From assembly GCA_027625915.1 (NCBI GenBank), contig JANTQA010000019.1:997001-1061000 (forward strand): a stretch of DNA of 64,000 nt. Direction: 5' to 3'. The position numbers were made by a program, and so were the translations under genes. Shown here in pieces: positions 11,871 through 22,230 of this stretch (positions within the stretch are counted from its first letter, which is position 1; every line of letters begins with the position of its first letter). The DNA comes from Anaeramoeba flamelloides. Taxonomy: Eukaryota; Metamonada; Anaeramoebidae. Below the pieces are notes generated by a model. It saw nothing but the letters and a program-made list of their open reading frames with translations, did no database searches and was not told the origin of the DNA.

Positions 11871-12118
11871 CCAGATATTTTTAAAATTAAAAAAAAGATA
11901 ATCAAAAATTAAAAGAAAGAGAAATCATTATTTTTGAAAAGAGTATAATCGATTTTATATTGTTGAAATTTCAACTAAAAAAAGTTTAACAAGAAGATTT
12001 TTGGTTCTTAATAATATTCATTTGATAAGGAATTTTTTTTTCTAGGTTTCTTTAAGGTTTGTCTGTATAATCAAAAATTATTATTTTTTTCAACTTGACT
12101 TTCTTAAGTTAAGAAAAA

Positions 12119-12153
<35 letters not shown>

Positions 12154-12243
12154 ATAAGTAAAGTAAAAGTCAAAGAAATAAATCAGTTTTGTGAAATTAG
12201 AAAAAAAATTAAAAAATTAGAACAAAAACTAGGGTGTTTGAAA
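9427..12243. other. Intergenic region upstream of cofilin
   Basis: It contains poly-A runs (9781-9805), an (AT)n run at 11838-11868 and another at 12121-12150. A segment at about 10564-10625 with a purine/pyrimidine-asymmetric block, containing CCTGTTTCACTTTTTT, is inverted relative to about 7355-7405. A 65-codon frame at 11569-11766 is listed separately. Nothing else coding was recognised. Confidence 0.45.
11569..11766 (-). CDS. Possible small ORF or coding remnant, unknown
   Basis: The open frame is 65 codons, with an internal ATG at residue 14. Unlike most chance frames here it has mixed composition, for example KFHTNKRSQFLKKCLN and VAIRGIHSPYKRSF. No family is recognised, no splice partner was found and the frame begins without ATG. 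It could be a worn transposase or LINE piece, or chance. Confidence 0.2.
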   Translation of the reverse strand: MANYSFELVKVVVMEFISSKNKVYSTNSKNRGIKFHTNKRSQFLKKCLNVAIRGIHSPYKRSFIC

Positions 12244-13013
12244 TATTCTCGAAAATACAATAAAATCGAAAATACCCGAAAATTTTTTAACCACATAGAA
12301 AAATGTTATGGAAAACTATGAAGAAACCCTAGTGTCAGTATACTCAATTTAATGGTTAAATAACAATTTGACTTTCAGATAAAATATTTTTTTTATATTT
12401 TCTATTTTAAATTACTCTAAAGAGGTTTTGGTAACTTTTGAGTATATTTGAGTAATTGTTGGTACTGAATATGTTACTCTTATGGGTATGTCAGGGTATT
12501 GGTACGGGTTGTGTTAGGTTTGGTATTGTGTGTTTTTATATGTTTTGGTTAAACCAATTCTTTTTATGGAATGCGAAGTTAAATAAAGTTTGGCTTGGGT
12601 CGCCTTGTGTAGGGTATGGGTTTGTATTGTACGATTAGATATTATTCGGTTATTTTTGGTTTGTATTTAAGATTACAAAATTATGGGGAATGATATACTC
12701 AATTAGAAATTTTCTTTACAAGTATATATTCTCTCAATTGGTTAATACCAATTCATAATGATCAGTAATGTTAGTCATTCAAGATAACAACCTCTTTCAC
12801 ACAAAAAAGCTTGAATTCCATTCCCTAAAATTTACGATTTTTTGAATTTTGATATTTTCAGAAAAAATTTTTTCCAATAAAATAAAATTCCAAATTTACA
12901 TTTAAACTGATTATATTGTAACTAGGGTTTCTTAGAAGTTGTTTTAAAAGTGTTTTTTTTTGTGGTTAAAAAATTTCTTGTATTTTCAATTTTCGGGTAT
13001 TTTCGGGAATACT
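12244..13013. mobile_element. TIR element G with ~90-bp ends and a G/T-rich core
   Basis: The ends at 12244-12335 and 12918-13013 are imperfect inverted repeats. Both carry TGTGGTTAAAAAATTT and an ACTAGGGTTTCTT block (or complements), plus paired TTTTCGGGTATTTTCG motifs. The core at 12425-12650 is markedly G/T-rich on the + strand, unlike its surroundings. A 60-codon frame there has no recognisable family. This is a non-autonomous DNA transposon by structure. Confidence 0.7.
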
Positions 13014-14328
13014 TGATAGATTCCAAAAACTGAATAAGAAAAAAAAAAAGTAATAATTTGAAAAAAATACAAAAAATTTAACTAAATTCTAAAAAATAAA
13101 CATGATCTCAAAATTAATAAAAAAATTTATTAGTATCTTCTAACGAACCACAGAAAAATCACTTACAATAAGATCATAATGTTAGTTATTTTTTTTTTTT
13201 TTGGAAAATAGATTAGATATGATTCTCTATTCATAAATTGATCTAAAATTATACATATCATCTTCCTTTCTATTTTCATACAAATCAAAAAGATTTATTA
13301 TCCAAAAACTACTTTTTTTTTTATTTTAGTGTATTAATGAAAAAATTATTTTTAAAAAAAAATTAAATATTTGTTAATTTACAACTTTTTTATAACTTCA
13401 GTTATACTCAAACTTATTATTAAATAAGATATCTCCAATCAAAAATATTATTTAAAACAATGTATAAAATAAATTAAAATAATTAATTTTCCAGTTAGAT
13501 ATTTTTCAAATTTTATAGTAAAAAAAATTCAAATATCTTTTTTCACATCTAAGAGATTATTTTATTATCTTTCAAAGCGAATTTTAAATTTAATGAATAT
13601 TTTTCAAATATTTAACCAATTATTTTGAAATATTAAAAATTTATTTATTCCTTTAACTTGAAAAAAAACATTTTTTTTTTTTTCTGCTACACTTTCCGTT
13701 CAGTTTATTTTTTTTTTTGGAATAAACAGAAAATTTTTGAAATTTTCGGTTTTTTTCAAAAATTTAAAAAACATAGACACTTTTCTTTAGTTTTTCCAGA
13801 ATTTAAATAATTTAGTTGAATCTTGGATTTTGCTCAATTCTTTTGAATTCCAAAAAATATCGACACTTGGTTGGCCCTTTGATTCAGTTTTCGGGAATTG
13901 AGATAAATAGAGTAAAATCATAGTTTTTATCCCATTCTTTTAAAATCCTGAGAAACCCATCACACCTTTGAAGGTTTTTCTAAAATATCTTGAGTGTAGT
14001 AGAATTATTGATTTTACTCGAATATTTATAATCAAATAAAAACCACCATTATTTTTACTAGAGTATTCTTTAATATTCTTGGAAATTATTGTTAAAGTTC
14101 TTTTTTTTTTCACTTTTACAATTAAAAAAAATCAGAATTCACTTTTCTTGATTTTTCTGTTTATCCTGAAAATCGATATATTTTGAGAACAAAAAAAAAA
14201 AAACTCGGGAAAGGCGTCTTTTGTTTTTTTTTTTTCATTTAAGAAATGAAAAGAAAATTAAATAAATTTTCATTACATTTCTGAAATTGAAAAAAAAACT
14301 AGGCACTTTACAACATCATATGAAACAC
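13014..14328. other. A/T-rich intergenic region with dispersed repeat F pieces
   Basis: Segments at 13680-13740 and 13790-14220 share motifs with arrays at 49 and 58 kb. Examples are AATAAACAGAAAATTT, GATTTTGCTCAATTCTTTT and TTTTTCTGTTTATCCTG. No coding sequence was recognised. Confidence 0.45.
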
Positions 14329-14530
14329 TACAGTCAGTTTCACTCTTAAGACACAAACTTTCAACGAAATTTAAGGCACAAAAAAAATCTCAAATTAAGG
14401 CACAAAATTCAAATTCTAGTAAAAATAAATTGTAAAAAATGAAATTCCAAATTTTGTGCCTTAATTTGAGATTTTTTTTGTGCCTTAAATTTCGTTGAAA
14501 GTTTGTGCCTTAAAAGTGAAACTGACTGTA
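14329..14530. mobile_element. Palindromic MITE A, copy 1, flanked by TA
   Basis: The element of 198 bp (14331-14528) is almost wholly palindromic. The left arm opens CAGTCAGTTTCACTC and the right arm closes GTGAAACTGACTG, with matching AAGGCACAAA blocks inside. TA flanks both sides. Ends of CAGT type next to TA fit Tc1/mariner-derived MITEs. This is the best-preserved of five copies in the window. Confidence 0.85.
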
Positions 14531-15199
14531 TAACACGATTCCACCAAAAATGAAAGACTTAATCAAGGTTTTTAATCTTTAACTTTTCTTTACATATATC
14601 AAAATTTTTTTATCAGAGTTAGAAACTTTTTACATAAAAGCACATATTTAAAAAAATTCCTAAAATTTGTATAATTTCAAAAATTTTTAAAAATTTTCCA
14701 CTTTAAATATTTTTTGGTGTTAGGTTTTCTTTACGTGGATTTTATTTAATGAAAAAAATAGTTTATAACTATTCTCTCCGTTCCTCAAACTAAAAAAAAA
14801 AAAACAAAACAATATTATTTTATCCCTGGATTACAAGAATATATTAAAATTTTAATATTTAATTAAATAGATTTGAATTATCGAAAATTTATTACTCTAT
14901 GGAATTCTTCTCGAAGATTGTTTGGAATCCCAATTTTATAGTTTTATACTTTTTAGAGATTGCTGAACTTTCCAACTAGTAGAATATTTATTTTTTTTTG
15001 TATTTTCCATACTGAATATTCTTTATATTGGGAAGAAGAGTTATAAGGGAAATATAACAAATGCTTAGTACCAATATTGAAACCCCGGAACACGAAAGTA
15101 TCAGTAACCTGAAAATAAAAACTAAAAACAATGGCTAAAAATAACAATAGTTCAAAGAAAAGAAGATCAAAAAGAAAAAAAAGAAATGGCAACAATTAA

Positions 15200-15585
15200 A
15201 CAACAATACCCAAATGAACATTAATGATCATTTTTTAATTTTAATTACATTAACCAAATGTATCAAGGTTGCGATTTTGGTTTCTTTACTTAAAGATAGC
15301 ATTGTTTTTTATTTATTTTTTTTTTTATTTTTTGATTTTTTACCAATCACTTCTTATAACGAACCCTTTTTAAATTTCTTTCTTTTTTTTTTTCTTTTTT
15401 CCTTTTTTCTTTTCAATTTTTTATTTTTAATTTTGAAACATAAAAATATTTTAGGTATTCTTCCCCTTGAACAATCATTGAATCTATGATTTTACACTTA
15501 AATTACCTTTTTAGAACTTTAAGTAAAAGTACATTTAGAGCGTACTTTACACTTCTTCAATAATAAAATGAAAAAAAAAAAAAAC
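15200..15585 (+). mobile_element. LINE-type 3' end with conserved tail hairpin and poly-A
   Basis: From about 15300 the sequence matches 25510-25815. From 15483 it holds the tail motif TCTATGATTTTACACTTAAA, then a complementary AACTTTAAGTAAAAG stretch, ACTTTACACTTCTTC and a 14-nt A run. The same tail recurs at five other sites. The 91-codon frame at 15214-15489 is Phe/Leu-rich low complexity and unlikely to be a gene. Confidence 0.5.
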
Positions 15586-15931
15586 TAGTAGATTTTTGTA
15601 ATTTGAAAAGTAGAAAAACCTTTAATTCTATATCTAGTCAATTTAGTTTCCCCATATATCAACGAATTTACTCATTTCCAAGTATTCAGAAATTGAGACC
15701 TAATTTAATTTCTCTAATATTTCTATCCCTTTTAAGTTATTTGAATTGTTTATAAATCAGGATAATTAAAAAAAAATAGAAAATTAAAATTTATGTTTTT
15801 TTATTTAAGTGTGCGAAATCTTTTTTTATAATATTAATATTTATTTTAATAAAAAAAAAAAAAAATTAATTTTTTTTTTTTATAATAATCTATTAATAAT
15901 TAGATAAATTTAAACTTTATCATAATAATAA

Positions 15932-16642
15932 TTAATTATTATTGATATTATTATTTTCATTTGAATTTTCAATAACAACATCAACTTTATTAACATTTTC
16001 AGTACCATTTTTCAAATTATGGTTATTTTTATCATCATCATCATCACCACCATCAAAACCATGGCGATTTTCATTATTAAGATTATTTTGAGTATTGGGA
16101 TCGATTTTTTTTTTTTTTACAATTTTTTTAATTTTTCTTAATTTTCTTTTTCTAACTTTTGTCAAATATACGCTGTTTCTTTTTTTTATTTTGTTATTGC
16201 TTGTAATTTCTTTAATTTTTTTCCTTTTTCTTTTTGGATATTTAGATCTCTGTATTTCTTTTTTCTTTTTATCCTTTATCTTTTGGATTTCCATTTGATT
16301 AACTTGACTTTTTAAATTTTTGATTTTCATTTGATTTTCTTTTAAAATTTTATTATTATCTTTATTATTATCATTAGCATTATCATTAGCATTATCATTA
16401 GCATTATCATTATCATTATCATTATTCATGATCTCGTCATCATTAGCATTATTATCATTTAATTGATTGTTTTCATTTTCATTTTCATTTTGATTATTAT
16501 TATTAGCTTTTTGATCATTAATTCCTTTTTTTGATTTTTTTTTTTGAATTTTACTTTCCATTATTAATGAAAGACTGGAAACTCTCCGGATAGGGGATTG
16601 GAATGATCTAGCATGTATTTTATCATAAATAACTTTAGCTGT
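15932..16642 (-). CDS. TMEM120: In-frame Asn/Asp/Lys-rich tail beyond the TMEM120 TGA
   Basis: Directly after the TGA at 16645-16643 the same frame stays open for 236 codons to the stop at 15932. The first codons read TAKVIYDKIHARSFQ, which fits the C-terminal segment of TMEM120 proteins (they have a Val-Val/Ile followed by Lys). After that come Arg/Ser residues, then low complexity: NNNNQNENENEN and NDNDNDNANDNA runs, a Lys-rich coiled-coil stretch, strongly basic KYPKRKRKKIKE, and an acidic GGDDDDDK block. An internal ATG at 16561 is in this same frame. It could be a read-through extension, the true C terminus if the TGA is not a stop in vivo or is a sequence error, or a separate low-complexity ORF. 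Confidence 0.5.
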   Translation of the reverse strand, partial: TAKVIYDKIHARSFQSPIRRVSSLSLIMESKIQKKKSKKGINDQKANNNNQNENENENNQLNDNNANDDEIMNNDNDNDNANDNANDNANDNNKDNNKILKENQMKIKNLKSQVNQMEIQKIKDKKKKEIQRSKYPKRKRKKIKEITSNNKIKKRNSVYLTKVRKRKLRKIKKIVKKKKIDPNTQNNLNNENRHGFDGGDDDDDKNNHNLKNGTENVNKVDVVIENSNENNNINNN

Positions 16643-17315
16643 TCAATAAATATTACCAATTGCTAGAATTGAAAATAATACACCCATTATAATAAATAAC
16701 ACATTGCGTTCTAATAAAAAAAAACTTTTTATTAAATAGATTCCCAAATATCCTTGGATAGTATGTGTGATAATTAAAAAAGGTAATAGCACTTTCAATG
16801 AAAAAAAAAAGTTGATAGTTGGGGTATCTGAATTAACAGTGTCTTCTAGATTGGCAATCCCAAGAGCCTTCATTTTATAAAGTTGATTCATTTGGTATAG
16901 ATGTTGAAGAAATTGTGTTACACAACTATAAATCGAAAAAATATAATATCTCAACCCAAAGACTTTATCAAAGCTTTTAAAATCACAAAAGCAAATGGAA
17001 CCAGATAATATAATGGAAAAATAATGATGCGCCGTCCACCACAAATTAATATTAGATCCATTTGCCTTTAGGACTGTTTCTCTCATCACCAAGGAAAGGT
17101 AATAAAATACTGGCAATAAATGGTATGGTAAAATAATTAAATTAATAACAGACTTCCAATTCAGTAAATGTAATATTAACATAAAACAGCTAAAGCCCCC
17201 ATAAATTAACATTATTAATTTTTTAAAATTTTCATATTCAGTTTTGACCTTAATTCTTTCAGATGAATCAGTCATATAAAATGTTACGCTTCCCACAAAA
17301 AAAGACAGAAAATTA
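16643..17315 (-). CDS. TMEM120: TMEM120 (TMPIT/TACAN)-family multipass membrane protein, C-terminal exon
   Basis: TMEM120 proteins sit in the ER/nuclear envelope, bind coenzyme A and share the fold of ELOVL fatty-acid elongases. Diagnostic matches are SSERIKVKTEYENFKKL (family: DEYEKFK), MRETVLKANGSNINLWWTAH (family: REHILLANGSRIKGWW.SHH), HHYFSIILSG with its histidine pair, and FLQHLYQMNQLYKMKALG. About five hydrophobic segments are visible. The exon probably begins after an AG acceptor at 17316-17317. The family's N-terminal coiled coil (~100+ residues) was not found upstream, so the gene is partial here or its first exons are too diverged to see. The frame meets TGA just after LAIGNIY, one residue short of where the family continues. 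Confidence 0.9.
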
Positions 17316-17317
17316 CT

Positions 17318-18300
17318 ATTTGTTGCAATTAAATGAATAGTTAAAATTAGAGCAAAAAAGAGACAAATAATTAAGTTTAGATGATTAAAATTTATTAATA
17401 ACCCAAATTTTAAAATGGGTAAAAAAAAAAAAGATTAAATAAACCACAATTGAAAAATTTTAAAAGACCAAAATTCAATTTTTTTTTAAAAAAATCCTAT
17501 TAAATACATTATATGGGATATACTAAATTATAAATCACCGATCTAATAGCAACATATTCTGATTTATGATTTATAATCCCCACAAAAGAAAAAAACAAAT
17601 AATTAGCAATTCAAATAATAAAGAATTGAACAAAACTTTTCAGTTTTAGGATTTAATATTCAGAGTTAAATGTTAAAAAACACTTAATCTGGATGAGAGA
17701 GAATTTTGAACTGACTAAAATTGTATCTTCTAATCCAAAGAGCATCTCAGACACCAGTAGACTAGAAGCAGTTATTAGAAATATTTTAAACTCAATTTAG
17801 ATTTCTAAAAATTTTGAGTGAAAAACAAAAAAATGCATTGAGTTTATTGTTATGGGTTAGATGAAATCGCATCTAATCTGTTAAAGATAAAATTTTTTTG
17901 AGATGGGTTGAACAAAAAAATTTATTGGTAAAAACTGTTGAAATTTCAGTAATAATTATTGATCGATCAAATGATTAGATACAATCATCGACTAATTTTA
18001 TTTTAGATGAGTTTTTCTATTTTAAAGAACTCAACTGCAATTAAACAACAATAATCCAAAACAAAATTTCCAATTAAATAGAAATAATTATGTAATGGGA
18101 AAAAACGAATGGAAAAAAAAAATGAAAACCACAAAAAATGAAAATATTGGAAAAATCGAAATTAATTTCCAAATTGAATGAAATTGTATTATTTTGTTAT
18201 TCTTGTAACTATTTTGACTGTGTTGAAAAATTTTGAATTTGTGTTTAGGAAAATAAACCATTTTCCAGTCAAAGGAGGACAATTGTGGTGAGTGAATTAG
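17318..18300. other. Region upstream of TMEM120; N-terminal exon not found
   Basis: No minus-strand coiled-coil exon could be recognised. The only non-repetitive coding-like frame is on the + strand at 17657-17800 (listed separately). The rest is A/T-rich. Confidence 0.4.
17657..17800 (+). CDS. Short coding-like frame, unknown
   Basis: A 47-codon frame contains an ATG at 17693 and ends in TAG. The part after the ATG reads MRENFELTKIVSSNPKSISD and then TSRLEAVIRNILNSI. The balanced composition suggests a coding remnant or small exon, but there is no recognised family and no splice partner. Confidence 0.22.
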   Translation, partial: YSELNVKKHLIWMRENFELTKIVSSNPKSISDTSRLEAVIRNILNSI

Positions 18301-18814
18301 ATGTGTTTAAAGGGTTTGAATCGATATTAGAAGAAATTTTTTTTTTGGAAATTTCAAAATTGTAATCATTTTTTCATAATTGCTCATTTTTTCACATTTT
18401 TTTTGAATTTTTTTAATTTTTTTTTGATATGCTAATTGTTTTGTAATTTTTTTTTTTTAGTGCAAGATCTATAGTCACTTGGTCAAAACTTGTTATTCAA
18501 AATGCATTGAAATAGTAAAAATGATTGTAAAAAAATGATATTTATTTCTATTGGAATTTTATTTGGATCTTCAATTGAAGATCAAAATGAACATTTGTTG
18601 TTTTTCTCAATAGGCCCACTAAGAGTTTGAGTTTTTCAATTTTTTAGAAAATCTATTAATTTTTTAGTTTCATTTTATACAGGATATCAACTATTCTTTG
18701 ATGTTTATAATTCTACTTATTTCTTATTGATTCTTCAAAGGCCAATTATAAAAAATAATTGATATTTGAAAAAATTACTTTTTTTTGGATACCACTTTGA
18801 CTGAAACCAAGTTT
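18301..18814. mobile_element. TIR element C, copy 3 (opposite orientation)
   Basis: It matches the reverse complement of the copies at 1821-2539 and 40446-40988. Landmarks are AAAGGGTTTGAATCGATATT at the left and CACTTTGACTGAAAC at the right, with a GATCTTCAATTGAAGATC palindrome inside. The outermost part of one end appears lost. The small palindrome D is absent. Confidence 0.65.
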
Positions 18815-20663
18815 AATAGTAAAAAACTTTTAAATAAAACTTTGAGCTTCTATTTAAAAATAATTATTTCCTAATTGTTTAAATTATTTTAAAAAACTTT
18901 ATAAATTAAAGAATAAAGTATCCTTTTTGATGCCAACATTAATATTATGATCATATAATCAATTTATTTTGTTTTCGTTTTCTTTTCAAATTTAAATTTT
19001 AGTTTTTTTTTTTTTAGGAAAATTTGTTGTTTATGTAAAAATATTTTTCTCAAAATAAATTTAAAATTTAAATTCCAGATGTTCGGAAATTAAAAAAAAT
19101 CACTATTTTTTTGTAAATAAAACAAGGTCCAACAAATTTCAATAAAAAAACATACTATATGACAAGGATCCAAATTATTTTTTAAACAATAAAATACAGT
19201 TATAATTTTTTCGTTCTTTTGTAAAATTTCATCGAGATTATACCAGTTAGGAAAATAATTTTATGATCAAAAAGAAAAAAATAAACACCGATTTTCAAAT
19301 TTCTAAAAAATATCATATAAAAATGTGATTAGAAACTTTGATATCTTTATTTAATTAAAGAAATACCACACAAATAAACAAATTGAATTATTACGAATAA
19401 CCAATTTATTATGAATAAAAATTTTGGGTATTTAAATTGGAATATTAGAATTAAGTTTCTTAATGGACGAGTCATTAGGGTGAAAAATATTTTTCTGAAA
19501 ATGAAAAAAAAAAAAAAATTATTTTTATTAATACATCAGTAACAATTAAAAACCTACCCAAAGTATGAAGTGTAGGCAACCTCCAAAAATCAACAATTAA
19601 AAACTAGGACATTTTAAGAAAAAAAAAAACATCAAAGAGATATACTCAATTTCCAATTTGGATGGTTAGAATATATAATTTAAAAAACAATTGTGTAATT
19701 CTGATAAAATATAATCTGTCAAATCATTTTCAGATTATATTTTTTTCTTGTAGTGTATTATGTTAAGAATGTTACAAAACCCTTACTCTATCAAATTTAG
19801 AGTGTTACAAAATAGCCCTAGATTTGATTAAACCGAATTAAATTGATTTTGTACTTCAAGAAAACAATTTGTTTTAAATTGAAGAAATTTAACCCTTTGG
19901 AAAAATAAAATAAGATACAAGTAATTTTTGATTTTTTTCTGGATTTTATTTAAATTGAGAATCCTGATTAACTTTTTGTTCTATTTTTTGAATTTTTTTT
20001 CCAATTGAGTACCTTGAGAACTTATTTTTGATATTTTAATTTTTTGTTATCGAGATACTTTAAATTTTTTTTTTGTTAATTGGATTTTTTGCCAATAGAG
20101 ATTCTCTCAATTTTTTTTTTTTCGTTATTTGAAATTTTTCAATCAAAAGAATTGCAATTTTACAATACCCTTTTTAGTTTCGAGTCGCCTCTTGAGTAAG
20201 GACCAAAACCACAATAAATGACTAGATCCTTAAAGGTATTTTAAAAAGAATTTATCCTTCTTTTTTGGAAATAGCCTATACAGAGTAAATCATTTGGAGC
20301 TAATTTTGATTTTTTTTTAAATTTGGAGCTAATTTTTATTTTTGGCATCTTTAGATTTGAATTCGTCGAATCTAAAAAAAAGGTTATTCCTATTTATACT
20401 CAAAATATATGTAAGACTCTAAATAACAATAAAAACAAACTTGTACTCAAATTTTTAAAATTGAATAAAACAAATAAATACTTTTGAATTTTTTGGTTCG
20501 GTGAAGAAAAATAATATTAACCGATAAAAAAAAAATTAACTATTGGTTTGTGAGACAAAACCCTGAAAAAAATTCACTAATTATTATAATTTTTTATTTT
20601 GTTTGAATGGCTTTTTTGATTTAAATTCTTTCATTTTTTTTTTTTTTCATTCTTTTGCAAGTG
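18815..20663. other. Intergenic region with a dispersed repeat at 19820-20160
   Basis: The segment 19840-20160 resembles 59970-60500, sharing AAATTGAAGAAATTTAAC and repeated ATTGAG/TTTTTG blocks. No gene was recognised. Long A/T tracts dominate. Confidence 0.4.
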
Positions 20664-21170
20664 TTAAGGACTACATTCCCACCCTTGAGGGGGTTGAGTA
20701 ATTGTGCTATTTCACTTTCGCTTCTCAAAAAAAATTTTCACACCGAAGAAATTGGACAAAAAAAAAAAAAAAAAACATTTTTTGTCATCTTTACTTTTTC
20801 ATGGAGACTTTTTTACTTCTTTTTCAATGAAAAGGAAAATTGAAAATAACAAAAAAAATAATTGCAAAAAATGGCTTTTGGGGATTTTCAAGTGCATTTC
20901 AAATTTCGGAACATTTCAAACTTGTAAAAGTAAATTTAAAAAATATGTAGAAAAGCTCTAGAAAATAGTGTGAGTTCCGAAAGTTGAAATGGAAATTCTA
21001 AAATATTAAAATCAAAATTTAGCATGATCTAACAAGGTTAAAATTGTGAAAATTTCACATTTTTTCTAAAAGAAATTCTCATTGGACAAATATTACTTGT
21101 ATTACATAACTTATTCAAGGGTGATTTTATCCATTATTTTACTGTTTTCACTTAAAAACGTAGTCCTTAA
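20664..21170. mobile_element. TTAA-flanked TIR element T, copy 1
   Basis: The left boundary is TTAA followed by GGACTACATT. The right boundary is AAAAACGTAGTCC followed by TTAA. The ~500-bp interior has no convincing gene; short Lys/Phe frames cross A runs. A second copy begins at 43414 within importin alpha intron 1. TTAA target use suggests piggyBac-type mobilisation, but the terminal bases are not the usual CCC, so this is tentative. Confidence 0.75.
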
Positions 21171-21862
21171 TATTGACGAATTCCAAATTAATTCATCAGG
21201 CTTTTTTATCGTACCATGGATTAAATATTATTGGTTTTGAAATTTTCATATCTTGAGAATTATGATGATTAATAGTGAATTTATCTCAAAAGGGGACTTA
21301 TTTAAGGTTCGGGGGTAACTAATAAAACCGAAATATACAACGCAAATTTCAACTATTTGTGCTGTTTATTACAAATTCATTTGGTTTCCTTGTTCTTAAT
21401 GTTTCAAAATTAGTAATCTAACATGCCGTAAAATTTTGTTAAAATCAGTTTGGAGAAGAACAACAAAAACAAACAATTGTTTGGAGCGATTGTGAAGCTT
21501 TTTTTAAAAAAAAGAGCTTGAAAGATCATTTGTTTTGTAAAAAAAAGATCAAACACCTCGAACTCAGAAGTAGAAAGGTTCATCTCTCAAAAGAATTTTT
21601 GGTTAAAGTATTAGTCTGAAAAGAAAGATTGAAATCAAAAGAGAAGACAATTTGTGTCTTCATTTTGATATCCAAAAAATCGTATGAGATTACTTTTAAC
21701 CAATTCCAATATGAAAAAAGAATTTTGTTTGTTTTTCAGAAAAAGTGTTTGTGCAAAAAGGTAGTTGATAAAAAAAGAAAAGGAAAAAGAAAAAGAAAAA
21801 AATATAAAAACAAAACAAAAATAAGGGAAAAAAGAATAAGAAAGAAAAAATACAAAGCGATC
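21171..21862. other. Intergenic region
   Basis: Nothing recognised. A Lys/Arg-rich frame near 21629-21889 is a purine-rich tract (repeated AAAAAGAAA) overlapping the end of the minus-strand exon and is probably not coding. Confidence 0.4.
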
Positions 21863-22230
21863 TTAAACAAACCTTGTTTTGTTTGGTAACATTGCCCGTA
21901 GTGTACGTAAAAATATTCGTTGGTTCACTAATTCAATTTTAAATTCATTGTATTCTTCATGAGTAATGATTTTTTCATTTACCAACCTTTTACAATTATT
22001 ATTTAGTCTGTTTAATTCAAACCATAAAAACCTTAACTTATTTTCTGCTTTGTTTTCGTAGACGTGTGCGCCAGACAAGACAGTTCGATAGGACTGAATT
22101 GACTTTTGTGCTTTTCTAATTTTAGACCGAAGTTTTTCAAATTTTTCTTGGAATCGGTGAAAGTGTTTTTCTTGTTCATAATTCGTTGTCAGTGTATTAT
22201 CGGAAGTTTGAAAGTTAGTGAATTTTTTGG
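21863..22230 (-). CDS. Orphan coiled-coil exon, unknown protein
   Basis: The frame is open from an AG acceptor-like site (22231-22232) to TAA at 21863, about 122 codons, with no ATG near its start. It must therefore be a terminal exon or a remnant. The predicted chain is a long charged helix: NYEQEKHFHRFQEKFEKLRS, KIRKAQKSIQSYRTVLSGAH, KAENKLRFLWFELNRL, THEEYNEFKIELVNQR, and a closing LRAMLPNKTRFV. Codon use and composition are like the true genes here. No family recognised and no 5' exon found in the following 2 kb. Confidence 0.55.

Noticed and set aside
12456-12638. 60-codon frame in the G/T-rich core of element G
   Set aside because: Trp/Val/Leu-rich composition follows from base bias; no recognisable domain.
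15214-15489. 91-codon Phe/Leu-rich frame as a membrane protein
   Set aside because: Low-complexity translation of T runs in a LINE-type 3' segment; the related 25.5-kb copy does not keep the frame.
16559-17315. TGA reassigned to Trp throughout the genome
   Set aside because: The tryptophans checked in TMEM120, Rac and the WD40 gene use TGG, and no other in-frame TGA was seen, so one case cannot support reassignment. Kept only as an option in the finding.
20655-20961. Two Lys/Phe-rich frames
   Set aside because: They lie within TTAA element T and cross its A runs; the second copy does not conserve them.
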